This document shows positions 20,817 to 29,519 of a DNA stretch of 64,000 nucleotides, in pieces; position 1 is the stretch's first letter, and each line of letters starts with the position of its first letter. The notes beneath the pieces were generated by a model that worked only from the letters and a program-made list of their open reading frames with translations, was not told the origin of the DNA and ran no database searches. The DNA comes from Isochrysis galbana. Taxonomy: Eukaryota; Haptophyta; Isochrysidales; Isochrysidaceae. The stretch lies in assembly GCA_018136815.1 (NCBI GenBank), contig CM030931.1, positions 8,606,557 to 8,670,556 on the forward strand. The letters are read 5' to 3'. The translations under genes were made by a program, and so were the position numbers.

Positions 20817-21957
20817 TTTTTTTATTTTTAACAAATTTTTATGGGTCGCGGCGCGGCAAAGGAACGAGACTAGCGCTCACTCAAGACAGGACACCCTGCC
20901 GCGGCAAGCGCAAGCACCCTTCCCACTTATGCCACCCAGCTCCTCACTAGCTTTCTACCTGCGCTAGCCAGAGCGCCCCTCCCTCCACACTCAGACAGCC
21001 CCTTACGCCAGGATCCTAATCTGGTCTCGCAGGCAAGGGGGCCTAATGGGAGGGAGAGGAGCAACTCCTCAGAGAGGAGCTGTGGGGAAGGAGATGTCTG
21101 AGTGGGGGCGCTATACCCTTGCGCTAGGCATGGGCAGCGACGCCGCCTCAAGACATGTCCTCCCTCTTGTCTTGAGTCGAAATTATTGGTGCTTGGAACA
21201 GAGGACGAGGGGGTTTGTGCTTCTTGGGTTGGTTGTAGTTGGAAGAGGGAGTGGGAGAGGGAGTGAAGTGTTGGAAGAGGGCCCAAAGGGCATTGAGTTG
21301 TAGGTAGTTGTGGCCCACAAGAGTGGGGTGAAAACGATAAGTGTATCAACATGGGTCTTGAGCTGAAATTTTTGGTGCTTGAAACAGAGGGTGAGGGGGT
21401 TCGTGCTGTTTGGGTTGGATGTGGTGTGAAGGGGGAGTGGGAGAGGGAGTCTAGTCTTGAAAGAGGGCCCAAGGCAGGGCACTGAGCTGTAGGTACTTGT
21501 GGCCCACAAGAGTGGGGTGAAGAAAACAAGTGTGTCAACGAGTTGGGAAACAGAGGCATGGGGTGCTCTCCGTATGGGGTTGATGGTTGTGAAGTGCCCT
21601 CCCATGATGGGTGCACTGATGGTAGAGGTTTCCACCATGGGGAGGGCAGCAGAGCTGCCCTCCCACATGAGGTGCTCTTGGGGTGGGAGGGTTTCCCACT
21701 GTTGGAGGGGGTCTCAAAGACCCCCTGCATGCTACGCAGAGCCATGGTGGCAACCTGTTCGGTGCCAGTGCTCGCCACCCCGCGCGCCTGCGCGGGTGTG
21801 GTTTGGATGGGTTGGATGGGCTCTGAGAGGGCTTTCTGACGAGCCGCCTCGGGCGGCATGGGGCGTCCCAGGTGGGGCGCGGTGGCGAGGGTCGTCTGGG
21901 GCTCGGGAGCGGTCGCGGCACGCTCCATAGTTCAAACTATAACAATAGTTTTTTTGA
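20817..21957 (-). mobile_element. Complete 1.14-kb retroposon with 17-bp target-site duplication
   Basis: The direct repeat CACATCCCCTCCTTTAT occurs at 20800-20816 and 21958-21974, exactly flanking this block. On the minus strand the element starts with GTCAAAAAAACTATTGTTAT, whose perfect-stem hairpin AAACTAT-AACA-ATAGTTT lies at 21934-21951. One ORF (21928-20927) follows, and the element ends in an A-rich tail (about 20815-20840 read on minus). A long target duplication plus poly(A)-like tail is the mark of target-primed reverse transcription, as in LINEs and their non-autonomous partners. No reverse transcriptase is encoded, so this would be moved in trans. Confidence 0.85.
20927..21928 (-). 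CDS. MERA-type ORF of the retroposon
   Basis: An intact 333-residue ORF fills most of the 1.14-kb retroposon and begins MERAATAPEPQTTLATAPHLGR. It is rich in P, S and T. From about residue 130 it contains two or three imperfect tandem copies of a ~50-residue unit (FSPHSCGPQ.PT.QCP, then LHSLSHS, P.Q.AQTPS.SV.ST.NF). No zinc knuckle, coiled coil or enzymatic motif is visible. Related starts at 15874, 28862, 49781 and perhaps 11486 suggest a family ORF1 (nucleic-acid binding in other LINEs), but its function is unknown. Confidence 0.6.
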   Translation of the reverse strand: MERAATAPEPQTTLATAPHLGRPMPPEAARQKALSEPIQPIQTTPAQARGVASTGTEQVATMALRSMQGVFETPSNSGKPSHPKSTSCGRAALLPSPWWKPLPSVHPSWEGTSQPSTPYGEHPMPLFPNSLTHLFSSPHSCGPQVPTAQCPALGPLSRLDSLSHSPFTPHPTQTARTPSPSVSSTKNFSSRPMLIHLSFSPHSCGPQLPTTQCPLGPLPTLHSLSHSLFQLQPTQEAQTPSSSVPSTNNFDSRQEGGHVLRRRRCPCLAQGYSAPTQTSPSPQLLSEELLLSLPLGPLACETRLGSWRKGLSECGGRGALASAGRKLVRSWVA

Positions 21958-21974
21958 CACATCCCCTCCTTTAT

Positions 21975-22530
21975 CCCCTTGCTTTGAAGAAGGTGCCAGA
22001 TGTTGCCGCGCGCGAGTGAGCTAGGGGGCATAGGTCCAGGTGCGCGCATAGAGCTTTGCGTGGTGCGGCCGTGCGCCGTGCATTGTGCATTTCTACTAGT
22101 AAAAATCGGCTACAACTACTATAAAACCCGTAAAATCGCCCGGGGGCTGCGCCCCCGGCCCCCACCGCCCACTACCCGATTTCAGTGACGGGTGATTGAC
22201 CTGACCTTAGATCCGTACATACCCATACTCCGAAACAGGCCCAGGCCCAAGGTAGTGCGCAACTGGGCCGGACCCTGAAACCGAACAAAAAGCAATGAAG
22301 GGGGGAAGGGAAAGAGATGGAGCTGAGGGAAATGAGGGCGGTGTCAGTGGAGAGGTATGGAGAACCAAGTCTGTAGTAGGTGTATAGCCCCGAATCTTCA
22401 GATTCAGATATTTTTCCGATCATGTTCATGCGCATTGCGCATGGCATTCGGCTACACCATTTTCATTATGGCCACAGCATCACCATCATCGCGTACATTC
22501 GTTCGCCACACTTTACACCGCGTGCAAATC
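21975..22530. other. Spacer with a GC hairpin
   Basis: No gene seen. At about 22139-22164 there is a GC hairpin, CCCGGGGGCTGCGCCCCCGG, following ACTATAAAACCCGTAAAA. This resembles the hairpin-plus-GGGGG/CCCCC layout of retroposon 5' ends elsewhere in the window, but no ORF is attached. The rest is unremarkable. Confidence 0.4.
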
Positions 22531-23635
22531 CTAATTCAATTTGGTCCATCCCGGCGCCACAGACGATGCACGCGATATCCGCCCATTGCTAGTCGAGGGC
22601 AGCGGCACAAGAAGTCGCCCTTGAAATGCTCGAGGAGGCACTGGGCGGGGCACACGTGAACCGAGTGCTTGTCGGTTTGGTGCGTACCTTAGCGCTAGGT
22701 CACTCGTCGGAGGAAGACGTCCAAAGGTGGACTTCCACATGCGACGAAGTGTGGCCCTTCGCTCTGAGATCCCTTCCAGCTCACGCAGCGTACACCGTTG
22801 AAACAGTAGGTCAAGAATCAAATCCAATGAAGAAGTGGCGCCGTCATCCTCACCTGGCTCGCTTTCTTCATATTCCAGCCTCGTCGGATTGTCTGAAAAT
22901 TTCGCGTCGACTTCAGCGAGCGCCTCACACTCAGCGCTCATGTCCAATTTCCATCTGCGTGTGATATCAAGGGATAAAGGTCATCACGGAGGCATCGCTC
23001 CCGCATCCAACAAGCAGGCTAACACTTCTGCATGCAGCATACTTGATGGACCGGTGAGCTCGGGCGATCACTTGCTTAAGTTCATCGACGACCTCCCATG
23101 CAGATGGAGAGCGCACCGATCGCCAAGCCACCTCGAGCGGCATGCCCTCTATTTCAGCGGGGTAGTTGATGACTGTCACGACGGCTCCTCCCCGATCCTC
23201 CTCCATCCGGCGCCGATCCTCGCCACTGCGCCACTTCTCGGAGTGGCGACAGTTTCCGGAGGCGAAGAGGTCCTCGGAACACGAGATGAAGCCACCATCC
23301 AGCGCATGCACCACCACTTGGCGCACCAGTCCCAGGTCCGCCTGCCCCACCTCTGCCGCAAGCGCCGTCAGATCAACCAGCAGCACTGGGTATTCCTCTG
23401 TCTCGCCGAGTGCGTGCTCGGCAATGGGACCGTGAGAAAGTGGGGCTTGGAATTGCTCTTCCTCCTCGGAGTCATCGCCAAGCAGCCCGCTCGCGCCTAC
23501 AGCAGCGTCCTCCCACGATGCGGGCGTCTCGTCGCTCATCCAGCGGCAGTGGGGACCGCCCACGACGCCCTCGCGCGCGGTGTGCAGTGTGGGCGGCGAC
23601 GGCTTTTTAGAGTACAGGGTTTCAAAGCTTTTCAC
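22531..23635 (-). other. Unrecognised ORF pair, possibly one spliced gene
   Basis: Two minus-strand ORFs lie end to end: 23635-22967 (222 residues, beginning MKSFETLYSKKPSP) and 22947-22531 (about 138 residues). A short GTGATG...ACGCAG segment between them could be an intron of ~35 nt. The first is acidic with a hydrophobic segment (YPVLLVDLTALAAEVG) and scattered cysteines; the second is also acidic at its start. I recognise no family. Its first codon abuts the end repeat of the tyrosine-recombinase element at 23631, so the original 5' end may have been lost to that insertion. Confidence 0.3.
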
Positions 23636-23897
23636 ACTTGAGTTAACTGACTAGCTGTGACCGGAATGGATGTGTTTGCCTGTAGTGATATTCTTGTCTC
23701 TACTTCGCACACGCACAGCAACGAAACGGGATGGGAGGGTGGGAGAGCGAAAACCGGGCGCGCTCGGCAGTTGAACGACTGTGAACGACTGTAACTGTGA
23801 AACCGAACATTCACACTTGAGTTAACTGACTAGCTGTGACCGGAATGGATGTGTTTGCCATCCACACCCGCAACGCGAAGGATTCGCGCCAGACAAG

Positions 23898-24262
23898 CTA
23901 ACGCTGATCATGAACTTGATACTCATGATCGAATAGCCAACCTAGGAGAGCGAACGCTGCGGAAGAGGGCCCAACGGTGGGGTCAATGTAGTGCTTCGCT
24001 CGGGTCGAGGTGCCGGGCGCCCAGCCGCCTAACCAATCTCCTCTGATGCGAGGCACCTTGATGGCCTCGGCAGCGGAAGACGCTCCAGAACGGATCGAGT
24101 GGCCAAGATAGGCGAAGCCAGCCGGTGCCGCGATGTGGCAGTGTTCCAGCGCCTGTGCCACCCATCTGGACATAGAGATAGAGAGAGCGGTGGGCGGCTT
24201 CTCACCCGGCAGCTGGAAGATGAAGGGAGGCGAAGGGCCCAACATGGACCAATAACCGGAGA
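23898..24262 (-). pseudogene. Tyrosine recombinase, C-terminal part
   Basis: The frame running from about 24262 to 23898 on the minus strand reads as the catalytic end of a DIRS/Ngaro-type tyrosine recombinase. AYLGHSIRSGASSAAEA carries the first catalytic arginine, LGGWAPGTST is the following box, and KHYIDPTV carries the nucleophilic tyrosine. Upstream PSPPFIFQLPGE and ALSISMSRWVAQALEH fit the same family. The N-terminal part is cut off by retroposon tail sequence at 24262. It would have integrated a circular double-stranded intermediate. Confidence 0.75.
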
Positions 24263-25075
24263 GGTAAAAAAAACTTTTAATATTCTCGCCTCGCACGTGG
24301 CACTGGAAGACACTCACGAAGCCACGCCCTTTCTCTTTCCACTCCCTCACGTCCTGCCTTGCGGCAACTCCCCTCGTGCTCTACTTAGGGGCCCGGGTCG
24401 TGCGGGGGGTCCGAGCTAAGCGGGGTGCACCTGTCCCCAACAGTATGTATGTCCTCGCCTTCCTCCTGTTCTTTTGAGTGACCTGCCTATACAAAATGTG
24501 ATACGGGGTGCCGTCGTACTTATATGTACGAGCGTTCCTCCAGTGTGTCCGGAACTAAGTTTATACTTAGTTCGCCCATGGGGGGGCACGAGCCCCCCTC
24601 TCTCTCCACTCCTCCCCTGCCATGGGGGAGGAACCACCCACCCTCCTGGCACGCCTGATGGCTTGCCAGGAGCACACAGCCCTGCTGACCCATTCCTCTC
24701 CCCACAGGCCCGCCTGACTCGCCCGCCCTGGCCCATCGTGGCCTGCCCATTCCTCTGACCGGCCCCTCCTCCCCCTGGGCCCCCCTTGATCAGGACCCCC
24801 CAGCCAGCTCCTGTCGACCTGCAGGGGCGCGGAGCGCCAGCGAGGGAGAGGCAGGAAGGAGGGGCCAGGGCCATGCCCCAGCCTCACCTGTCCCCTGAGC
24901 TGTGCTCCCAGGCCCCTGCTGGCCATCTGGGGACCTGAAGTGGGGCCGCAGGCGCGCGCCATGGGCCCCCGCCGCAGGAAAGAGAGGAGGAAGAGGGAAG
25001 AGAGAGGGGAGGGGGGAGCGGCAGCTCCCCCCTCCGGTGCTAACGTATCTTCTTGCCCCGTTTAGGTAAAAGAAG
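24262..25075. mobile_element. GC-rich retroposon with internally inverted halves
   Basis: The left part (24262-24440) matches the 3' portion of the minus-oriented retroposon 41255-42007 (tail motif AAAACTTTTAATATTCTC, then GCGGCAACTCCCC). The right part (24556-25075) matches its 5' portion, but in plus orientation, starting with the perfect near-palindrome AACTAAGTTTATACTTAGTT and CCCATGGGGGGGCACGAGCC. Such an inversion of the 5' part relative to the 3' part is what twin priming produces in LINE insertion. No clear target duplication was found. It interrupts the tyrosine-recombinase element. Confidence 0.55.
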
Positions 25076-25265
25076 ATGGGGGCTGCCAGAGCCAGGAGGG
25101 AAGGGCCGCGGCTCGCTAAGGTGTCGTTCCGTCAATTGTGGGACATCAGTCGAATTGAGCGATCAATGTCCACAGTTGTATTGTAGTCGTTTAAAATTAG
25201 ATCAGTTTAAAATTATAATAGAGACGCCGTCAAAGCTTCTTCCGCTAACGTTATGTACGAAAACG

Positions 25266-26005
25266 CTAAGCGGACACAAAACACCATTTCACTACAGACG
25301 CCCCTTCCTCCATACCTGAGCACATTGCAATCACATCGGTGCACGCCGTGCATGGGCACGGCGCGATGTGCATCTGTCCTGCCTGCTTGCCACTGCCAAA
25401 CTGGCGACCAGATCCGCTGACCTTGCGGGGGCGGGAGCTGGTGTCAGAGGAAGAGTCGATTGAGGTGGAGGATGAGGACGAGGAGGAAGGCGAGGGCGGT
25501 CGGGAGGCTTTCGACTTCGCAGCGCGCTTGGCCCTCTCTCTGGTCTCCAACCGCTCGAGCAGAGCATCGAGCAGATGGTCTGAAGCGAGCGATGAGGTTG
25601 CAGGATTTTGCTGCTCAAGCTCTGGCTCTGGCTCTGCAGGCCCAAGAGGGGAGTCGGGTGTGTCCGCAGACTCCTCCTCCTGTTCAGGATGGCGAGGAGA
25701 GTCCCCAGTCGGCGTCTCCCCTTCCAGGTGGGGACCGCCCAGCCCGTCATCCTCCTCCCCCACCCTAGCAGAGGAAGGATGTAGCCACCCTCCTGCGGAG
25801 GAGGGGGGAGGGGGGAAGAGCTGGCTGCAGAGCCGCTGGGAGGCGAACCGCGTGGTCGGATGCGCGCGGGTCGTCGAGAAGGCATGTCGCTGCCAAGGGC
25901 GGAGCCGACGCCCGTGGGGCGCCGGCGGTGTGGCCGTGCGTGCCGGCTCTCCGGGAGGAGAGGGCTCGACCACTGAGGGTGGCGCAGCACGCGCCACCGT
26001 CAGCA
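25266..26005 (-). CDS. Gag-like ORF of the tyrosine-recombinase element
   Basis: The ORF is open from 26171 to 25266 on the minus strand, but its likely coding part starts inside the element, after repeat A1. It is rich in P, S, E and R, with serine runs (PSPSSSSSSSTSIDSSSD) and a C-terminal CPCTACTDVIAMC cysteine cluster. The position between A1 and the recombinase fits a gag-type protein. There is no direct homology I can name. No stop interrupts the 240 codons. Confidence 0.45.
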
Positions 26006-26068
26006 GAAGAGCGAAAACCGGGCGCGCTCGGCAGTTGAACGACTGTGAACGACTGTTACTGTGATTCC

Positions 26069-26797
26069 GAACAATTCTATGTATGAAGTACACGTACGTA
26101 CAAAAGAACTGTACTCCTAAGGCACAGATCGTGATGACATCATGTTCGTCACCGTCACTGTGATTCATCATACCACTATTGTTTTCTCGCCATTCGTTGA
26201 TTCATGAGTTCTGCATGATGTACGTCTATGTACTTCCATGATGAACAAAGTGCAGCTGTGTACTGCGTACTATGGACTGGGCCAGCGCTAGGGTCTTGGT
26301 CGTTGCGTCTTATTGGGTGTTGGGCATGTGTGTAGTAGCAGGCAAACGCCCAGCATCCCGCGCCGAGCATACCAGCATGGGATCGGCAAATCGGTGACTC
26401 TGCGTCCCAGTGCGCTGTGAACAGACAATAATCAATCGCATACGGGCGTCAGAGGGTCCAGTGGTAAGTTGGAAATCCACGCCGTGAAAGCAAAACAGCT
26501 CAAGTCGTTCTTGGACTCTTAAGAAATGTGCATACGCTCAGCCCGAGGTCCTCTTGCCCTGTTTTCACCCTTGGAAGCCTTGAGGACGCCCTTGGACGGT
26601 GACAGGTTGGGGTACACCACGCAGGCGCGTCCACATCAGCGTCGACGCACCCAAATACACCTGCACAGGGCACGAGTCAAGGTGAGCCATATGAGTAGGG
26701 CATGGAATTCTCCTTCGAGCGCAACGGCGTGGCTTGACTTAGCAAGCACTTCCTGGACAGCCGACCGAACAGGATTCTGTGAACAGGGTCGTGGATA
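26069..26797. other. Intergenic, nothing recognised
   Basis: No gene, RNA or repeat could be supported here. It holds the 3' flank of the AIG1-like gene and the outer flank of the tyrosine-recombinase element. Confidence 0.4.
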
Positions 26798-27876
26798 TCA
26801 GGGGCTGGGGATGCAACGCACAAAACAAGCCCTGGTGCGGAGAGGTAGGCTGGCTGCGGCAGTAGCAATAGCGAGCCCAAGGCCGAAATTAAGGGAGAGG
26901 ATGCACGTCAAGAGGAGGAAGACCTTGACGGAAATAGACGGAGGGATGGTCGGATCGAGGAATGGATAATAGATGATGCCCGTCTTCCGCAACCACACCC
27001 AGGAGAAGAGGATGTAATGTGTGCCCCATAGCACAGGAAACGGAATATGCGTCGGGTTCAAGGGTAGATCGTTAAGCAAGAGCTCGGTGCCTACACCGCA
27101 CAGCAATTAAAGTCAGCACAAGTGCAAGGAGAACGCCGGGCCAATCGTTACCGTGCGTCCTTCACCATTGCGGACCAACGCTGCGGAGCGAGTAGATATG
27201 GCTAGTTGTGCTTACCCATGAAGACAACATTGAGATTGTGCATAGCCTGCTGAGACCAACGAAAAAAATTGATAGGCACTTGACCCGAGCGTAAAGTTTT
27301 GGGGATGAGTACGTACGTGGTTGTGGCAGAGACGAGCATCGACGCAGTGAAGGATACCTCGAAAGCCACCCACAAGAAAGCTGAAAGGAACGTGGCGATG
27401 AAGCCCGTGGGGGCTATCCCCAGTAGATTGCTCGCACCGAGCAGCGAGGTGCCGACAAAGTAAACCAGCTGGAGCGTCCAGCTCTGTACAGTGAATGTTG
27501 AGAAGATGACCCATTTGTGCATCTTGATAGTGGCGGGTGGCGTGCGCGAGAACGGGTTGCGCAGAGGCGTTACGATGGTGGGCGGCTCGCGCATCCGCGA
27601 GACGAGCGCGTGCACTATGATCAGCGCGAAGAGCGCGCGGATCGCGAGAAGAGCCTCTGGGAGCAGATGCTCGCTGCTGCGCGACACTCGCTCTACACTC
27701 GCGTCGGCAAGCCCAAGGTCGCTCTGGGTGAGCAGGCCGATGCATATGGCGGCGATAGAAAGCGTAAATGCGGCGATGGTCGGCGTCGGCGACCGGCTGA
27801 AGCCGCCAGCCGCCGCGCCACTCTCACCGTCTGCCGAGGACATGAGAGCGTGCGCGGCGGGGAGCTCTCTCGCCAC
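26798..27876 (-). CDS. AIG1/FAR-17a family multi-pass membrane protein
   Basis: Two exons, 27876-27216 and 27090-26798, join across a 125-nt GTAAGC...GTGTAG intron and encode about 317 residues. The join rebuilds NVVFMG-TELLLNDLPL. Family signs are five or six hydrophobic segments, the HKWVIFSTFTVQSWTLQ block with the candidate catalytic threonine (T127 or T129), MHNLNVVFMGTELLLND with a histidine (H213), and WGTHYILFSWVWLRKTG..YYPFLD near the C-terminus. Animal AIG1 and ADTRP are ER or plasma-membrane threonine hydrolases that cleave fatty-acid esters of hydroxy fatty acids; the two catalytic residues appear kept. MSSADGE at residue 12 is an alternative start. Confidence 0.8.
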
Positions 27877-28576
27877 TCGCGCGGATTCGTTGCTGGTACA
27901 AAACCACGCACGAAGGCACTCTATAAAGTATCTGTAGGGTAGAGCTAGTAGAGTTCTACCTTTCCTTCAGACGAGACGGACACAACTTCTCTACTCTAGC
28001 TCTACTAGGAGGTCGCGTTCCGTCGAAAGAGGACCATACAGCATGCGAATAAATTATGTTTTTATCCAATCTGTATATTTCAACTCAATATAGAATGTGT
28101 CTCGTATTAACATTTATACATTGAACAAGATAAATATAAAGATAAAATGTCGATATAAATTATTTTATACAATTCAAACGTGTGATGAGTTGCAATCACC
28201 TCGACATGCGCACGGCGTGCCCACAGATGCGCGTCATCCGCCGCGGGGGCGGGGGGGCGTGCGTGCGCATGGATTCCTCGCCTGGATGTGCACGCCGTCG
28301 AGATTTCGCCAGGTGCACGCCGTGCGTGCGTCTGGAAGCCCAGACTCCCCGCGCGTGAAGCTGTGCGTGCGTAGGAGATTTATTCGTCAAGTGCACGCCG
28401 TCGTGCACCGGGCTGTTAATCACCCTATTAATCAGGGGTTTTAAAACTCCGATGGCAACCAATTAATAAGCAGTTAATAGGCAGTTTCAAAACCTCTCCG
28501 ATTAATCATCGGCAGTTTTGAAACTACTCATCAGCAGTTTTGAAAACTACCCTATTAATCGCGATTCCTAGCCTTG
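27877..28576. repeat. Composite repeats: GTGCACGCCGT motif and hAT-like end
   Basis: GGTCGCGTTCCGTCGAAAGA is at 28013-28032, matching 7735-7754. From 28280 to 28400 the word GTGCACGCCGT recurs three times in a GC-rich frame, and also occurs at 25338. From about 28410 to 28576 the sequence turns AT-rich with repeated GCAGTTTTGAAA and ATTAATC, ending in GATTCCTAGCCTTG (28563-28576), the same terminus as at 2181 and 37215. This looks like the subterminal region of a hAT-related element. No gene. Confidence 0.5.
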
Positions 28577-28884
28577 GAGGGGCCTCTGCCATAAGGCATG
28601 CCCAGTGGAGGAGTGGCTGCTGAGGCCTGGCCTTGTTGGGAAGCTGCCAGCAGCCTGCTGCTCCCCATGAGGGAGGCCAGCATGGCTGCCAAGGGTGGTG
28701 TGGCCGGGGCCACGGGCCGTGCGGCGCGACCGGAGTCGCACACACCTGTTCGGCCTCGGCGGGCGGACGCGGCCGCTTCATCAGCGGCTGCTCCATGTGC
28801 ACTGGGGGGGCGCCCTCGGTGGGTGGCCCGAAGGAGAGGGGAGCCGCGCCGGCGCGCTCCATCGCGTCTAAGTATAAACTTAGT
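28524..28884 (-). mobile_element. MERA-type retroposon 5' end
   Basis: Read on the minus strand it starts at 28884 with CAACTAAGTTTATACTTAGA and a GCG, then an ATG at 28862 opening MERAGAAPLSFGPPTEGAPP. The ORF is open for 112 codons but drifts into the hAT-like end. The palindromic 5' start is shared with 24556, 42007 and 49874. The plus-strand neighbour at 28905 is the PPT of a Copia LTR. Confidence 0.55.
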
Positions 28885-28929
28885 TGAACGATTGGGAGAA
28901 TCAGGGTTTCGCCTTTGGCGATGGGGGAG

Positions 28930-29113
28930 CGTCAGAGTCAGAGTTTTATTGTTGTGTTAGTATAACCTTAGTGCTGCGGGACCGAAGCCCTTCGACGGCA
29001 ACGGAGCCCCTACCCCGCGATGGGGGTGTGCGCGGTTGGCGCATGGCTCGTCCGGTGTATGTGGCTAGGAATGCTAGCTAACAAGATGTCATACGACGCT
29101 ATAAGTTCTAACG
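28930..29113 (+). mobile_element. Copia LTR, diverged copy
   Basis: The segment from CGTCAGAGTCAGAGTTTT to AGTTCTAACG is a diverged member of the LTR family at 9187 and 17506, with the same GTATGTGGCTAGG.ATGCTAGC core. It is preceded by the polypurine tract GATGGGGGAG. It ends about 170 bases before the PET191-like start codon, so the promoter of that gene lies in or next to the LTR. Confidence 0.7.
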
Positions 29114-29285
29114 CCCCCCCTCTTCATCTGACTGCGAATAACTACTACTACAGTACTATTCCTTCTCACACTATAAAACCGCCGTCATCACAGCTTCACG
29201 ATTGGATCGACCCTCCTCCTCTGCTGGTGATCGTCGTTGTCGAGGCTAGCGAGGGCGGTCAGACGGTGGTGCCTGGGCGTCCGCG

Positions 29286-29519
29286 ATGGCGAACAGCTGC
29301 AACGCCGAGCGAGAGCTCGTGCTCGCGTGCCTCCATGAGTCACCCTGCATTGCTGAGGGCCGCTCCGTCAAGGAGTGCCTCGAGGCAGATGCGGAGTGCA
29401 AGGAAAAACGGATCATGCTCATGAACTGCAAGCGGGGTCAGCTCGACATGCGCAAGCGAATCAAAGGCAACTTTGTGGGCAACGAGACTGCGGAAGCGGA
29501 TAGAGCAAATGATTCCTAG
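29286..29519 (+). CDS. PET191/COA5-like cytochrome c oxidase assembly factor
   Basis: An intact 77-residue ORF ending in TAG. It has the family layout: MANSCNAERELVLACLHESP with C5 and C15 in a CX9C spacing, then KECLEAD with a further cysteine, and NCKRGQLDMRKRIKGN, which matches the conserved CKRGxxDMxKRFRGN end of PET191. These small twin-CX9C proteins sit in the mitochondrial intermembrane space, are folded by the Mia40 pathway and are needed for complex IV assembly. Length and motifs agree with the family. The nearest upstream feature is a Copia LTR. Confidence 0.9.
   Translation: MANSCNAERELVLACLHESPCIAEGRSVKECLEADAECKEKRIMLMNCKRGQLDMRKRIKGNFVGNETAEADRANDS

Larger units (their letters stand above)
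23631..26068 (-). mobile_element. Degenerate Ngaro/PAT-type tyrosine-recombinase retrotransposon
   Basis: The minus-strand layout is A1 - ORFs - B1 A2 B2, the split-direct-repeat plan of Ngaro/PAT elements. A1 is 26068-26009 and A2 is 23810-23751, sharing AGCGAAAACCGGGCGCGCTC and GAACGACTGTGAACGACTGT. B1 is 23861-23812 and B2 is 23680-23631, sharing CACACTTGAGTTAACTGACT and TGACCGGAATGGATGTGTTT. A gag-like ORF lies next to A1 and a tyrosine recombinase lies next to B1. The reverse transcriptase/RNase H block expected between them is missing; retroposon sequence (24262-25075) occupies that space. The copy is therefore incapable of autonomous movement. Confidence 0.8.

Noticed and set aside
25339-26064. 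Plus-strand 241-codon ORF opposite the gag-like frame
   Set aside because: Its direction is opposite to the element's recombinase; the minus frame fits the element layout and has the CPCTAC cluster.
28196-28462. Possible CRISPR-like or regulatory array of GTGCACGCCGT words
   Set aside because: Spacing is irregular, only three copies occur here, and the organism is eukaryotic.
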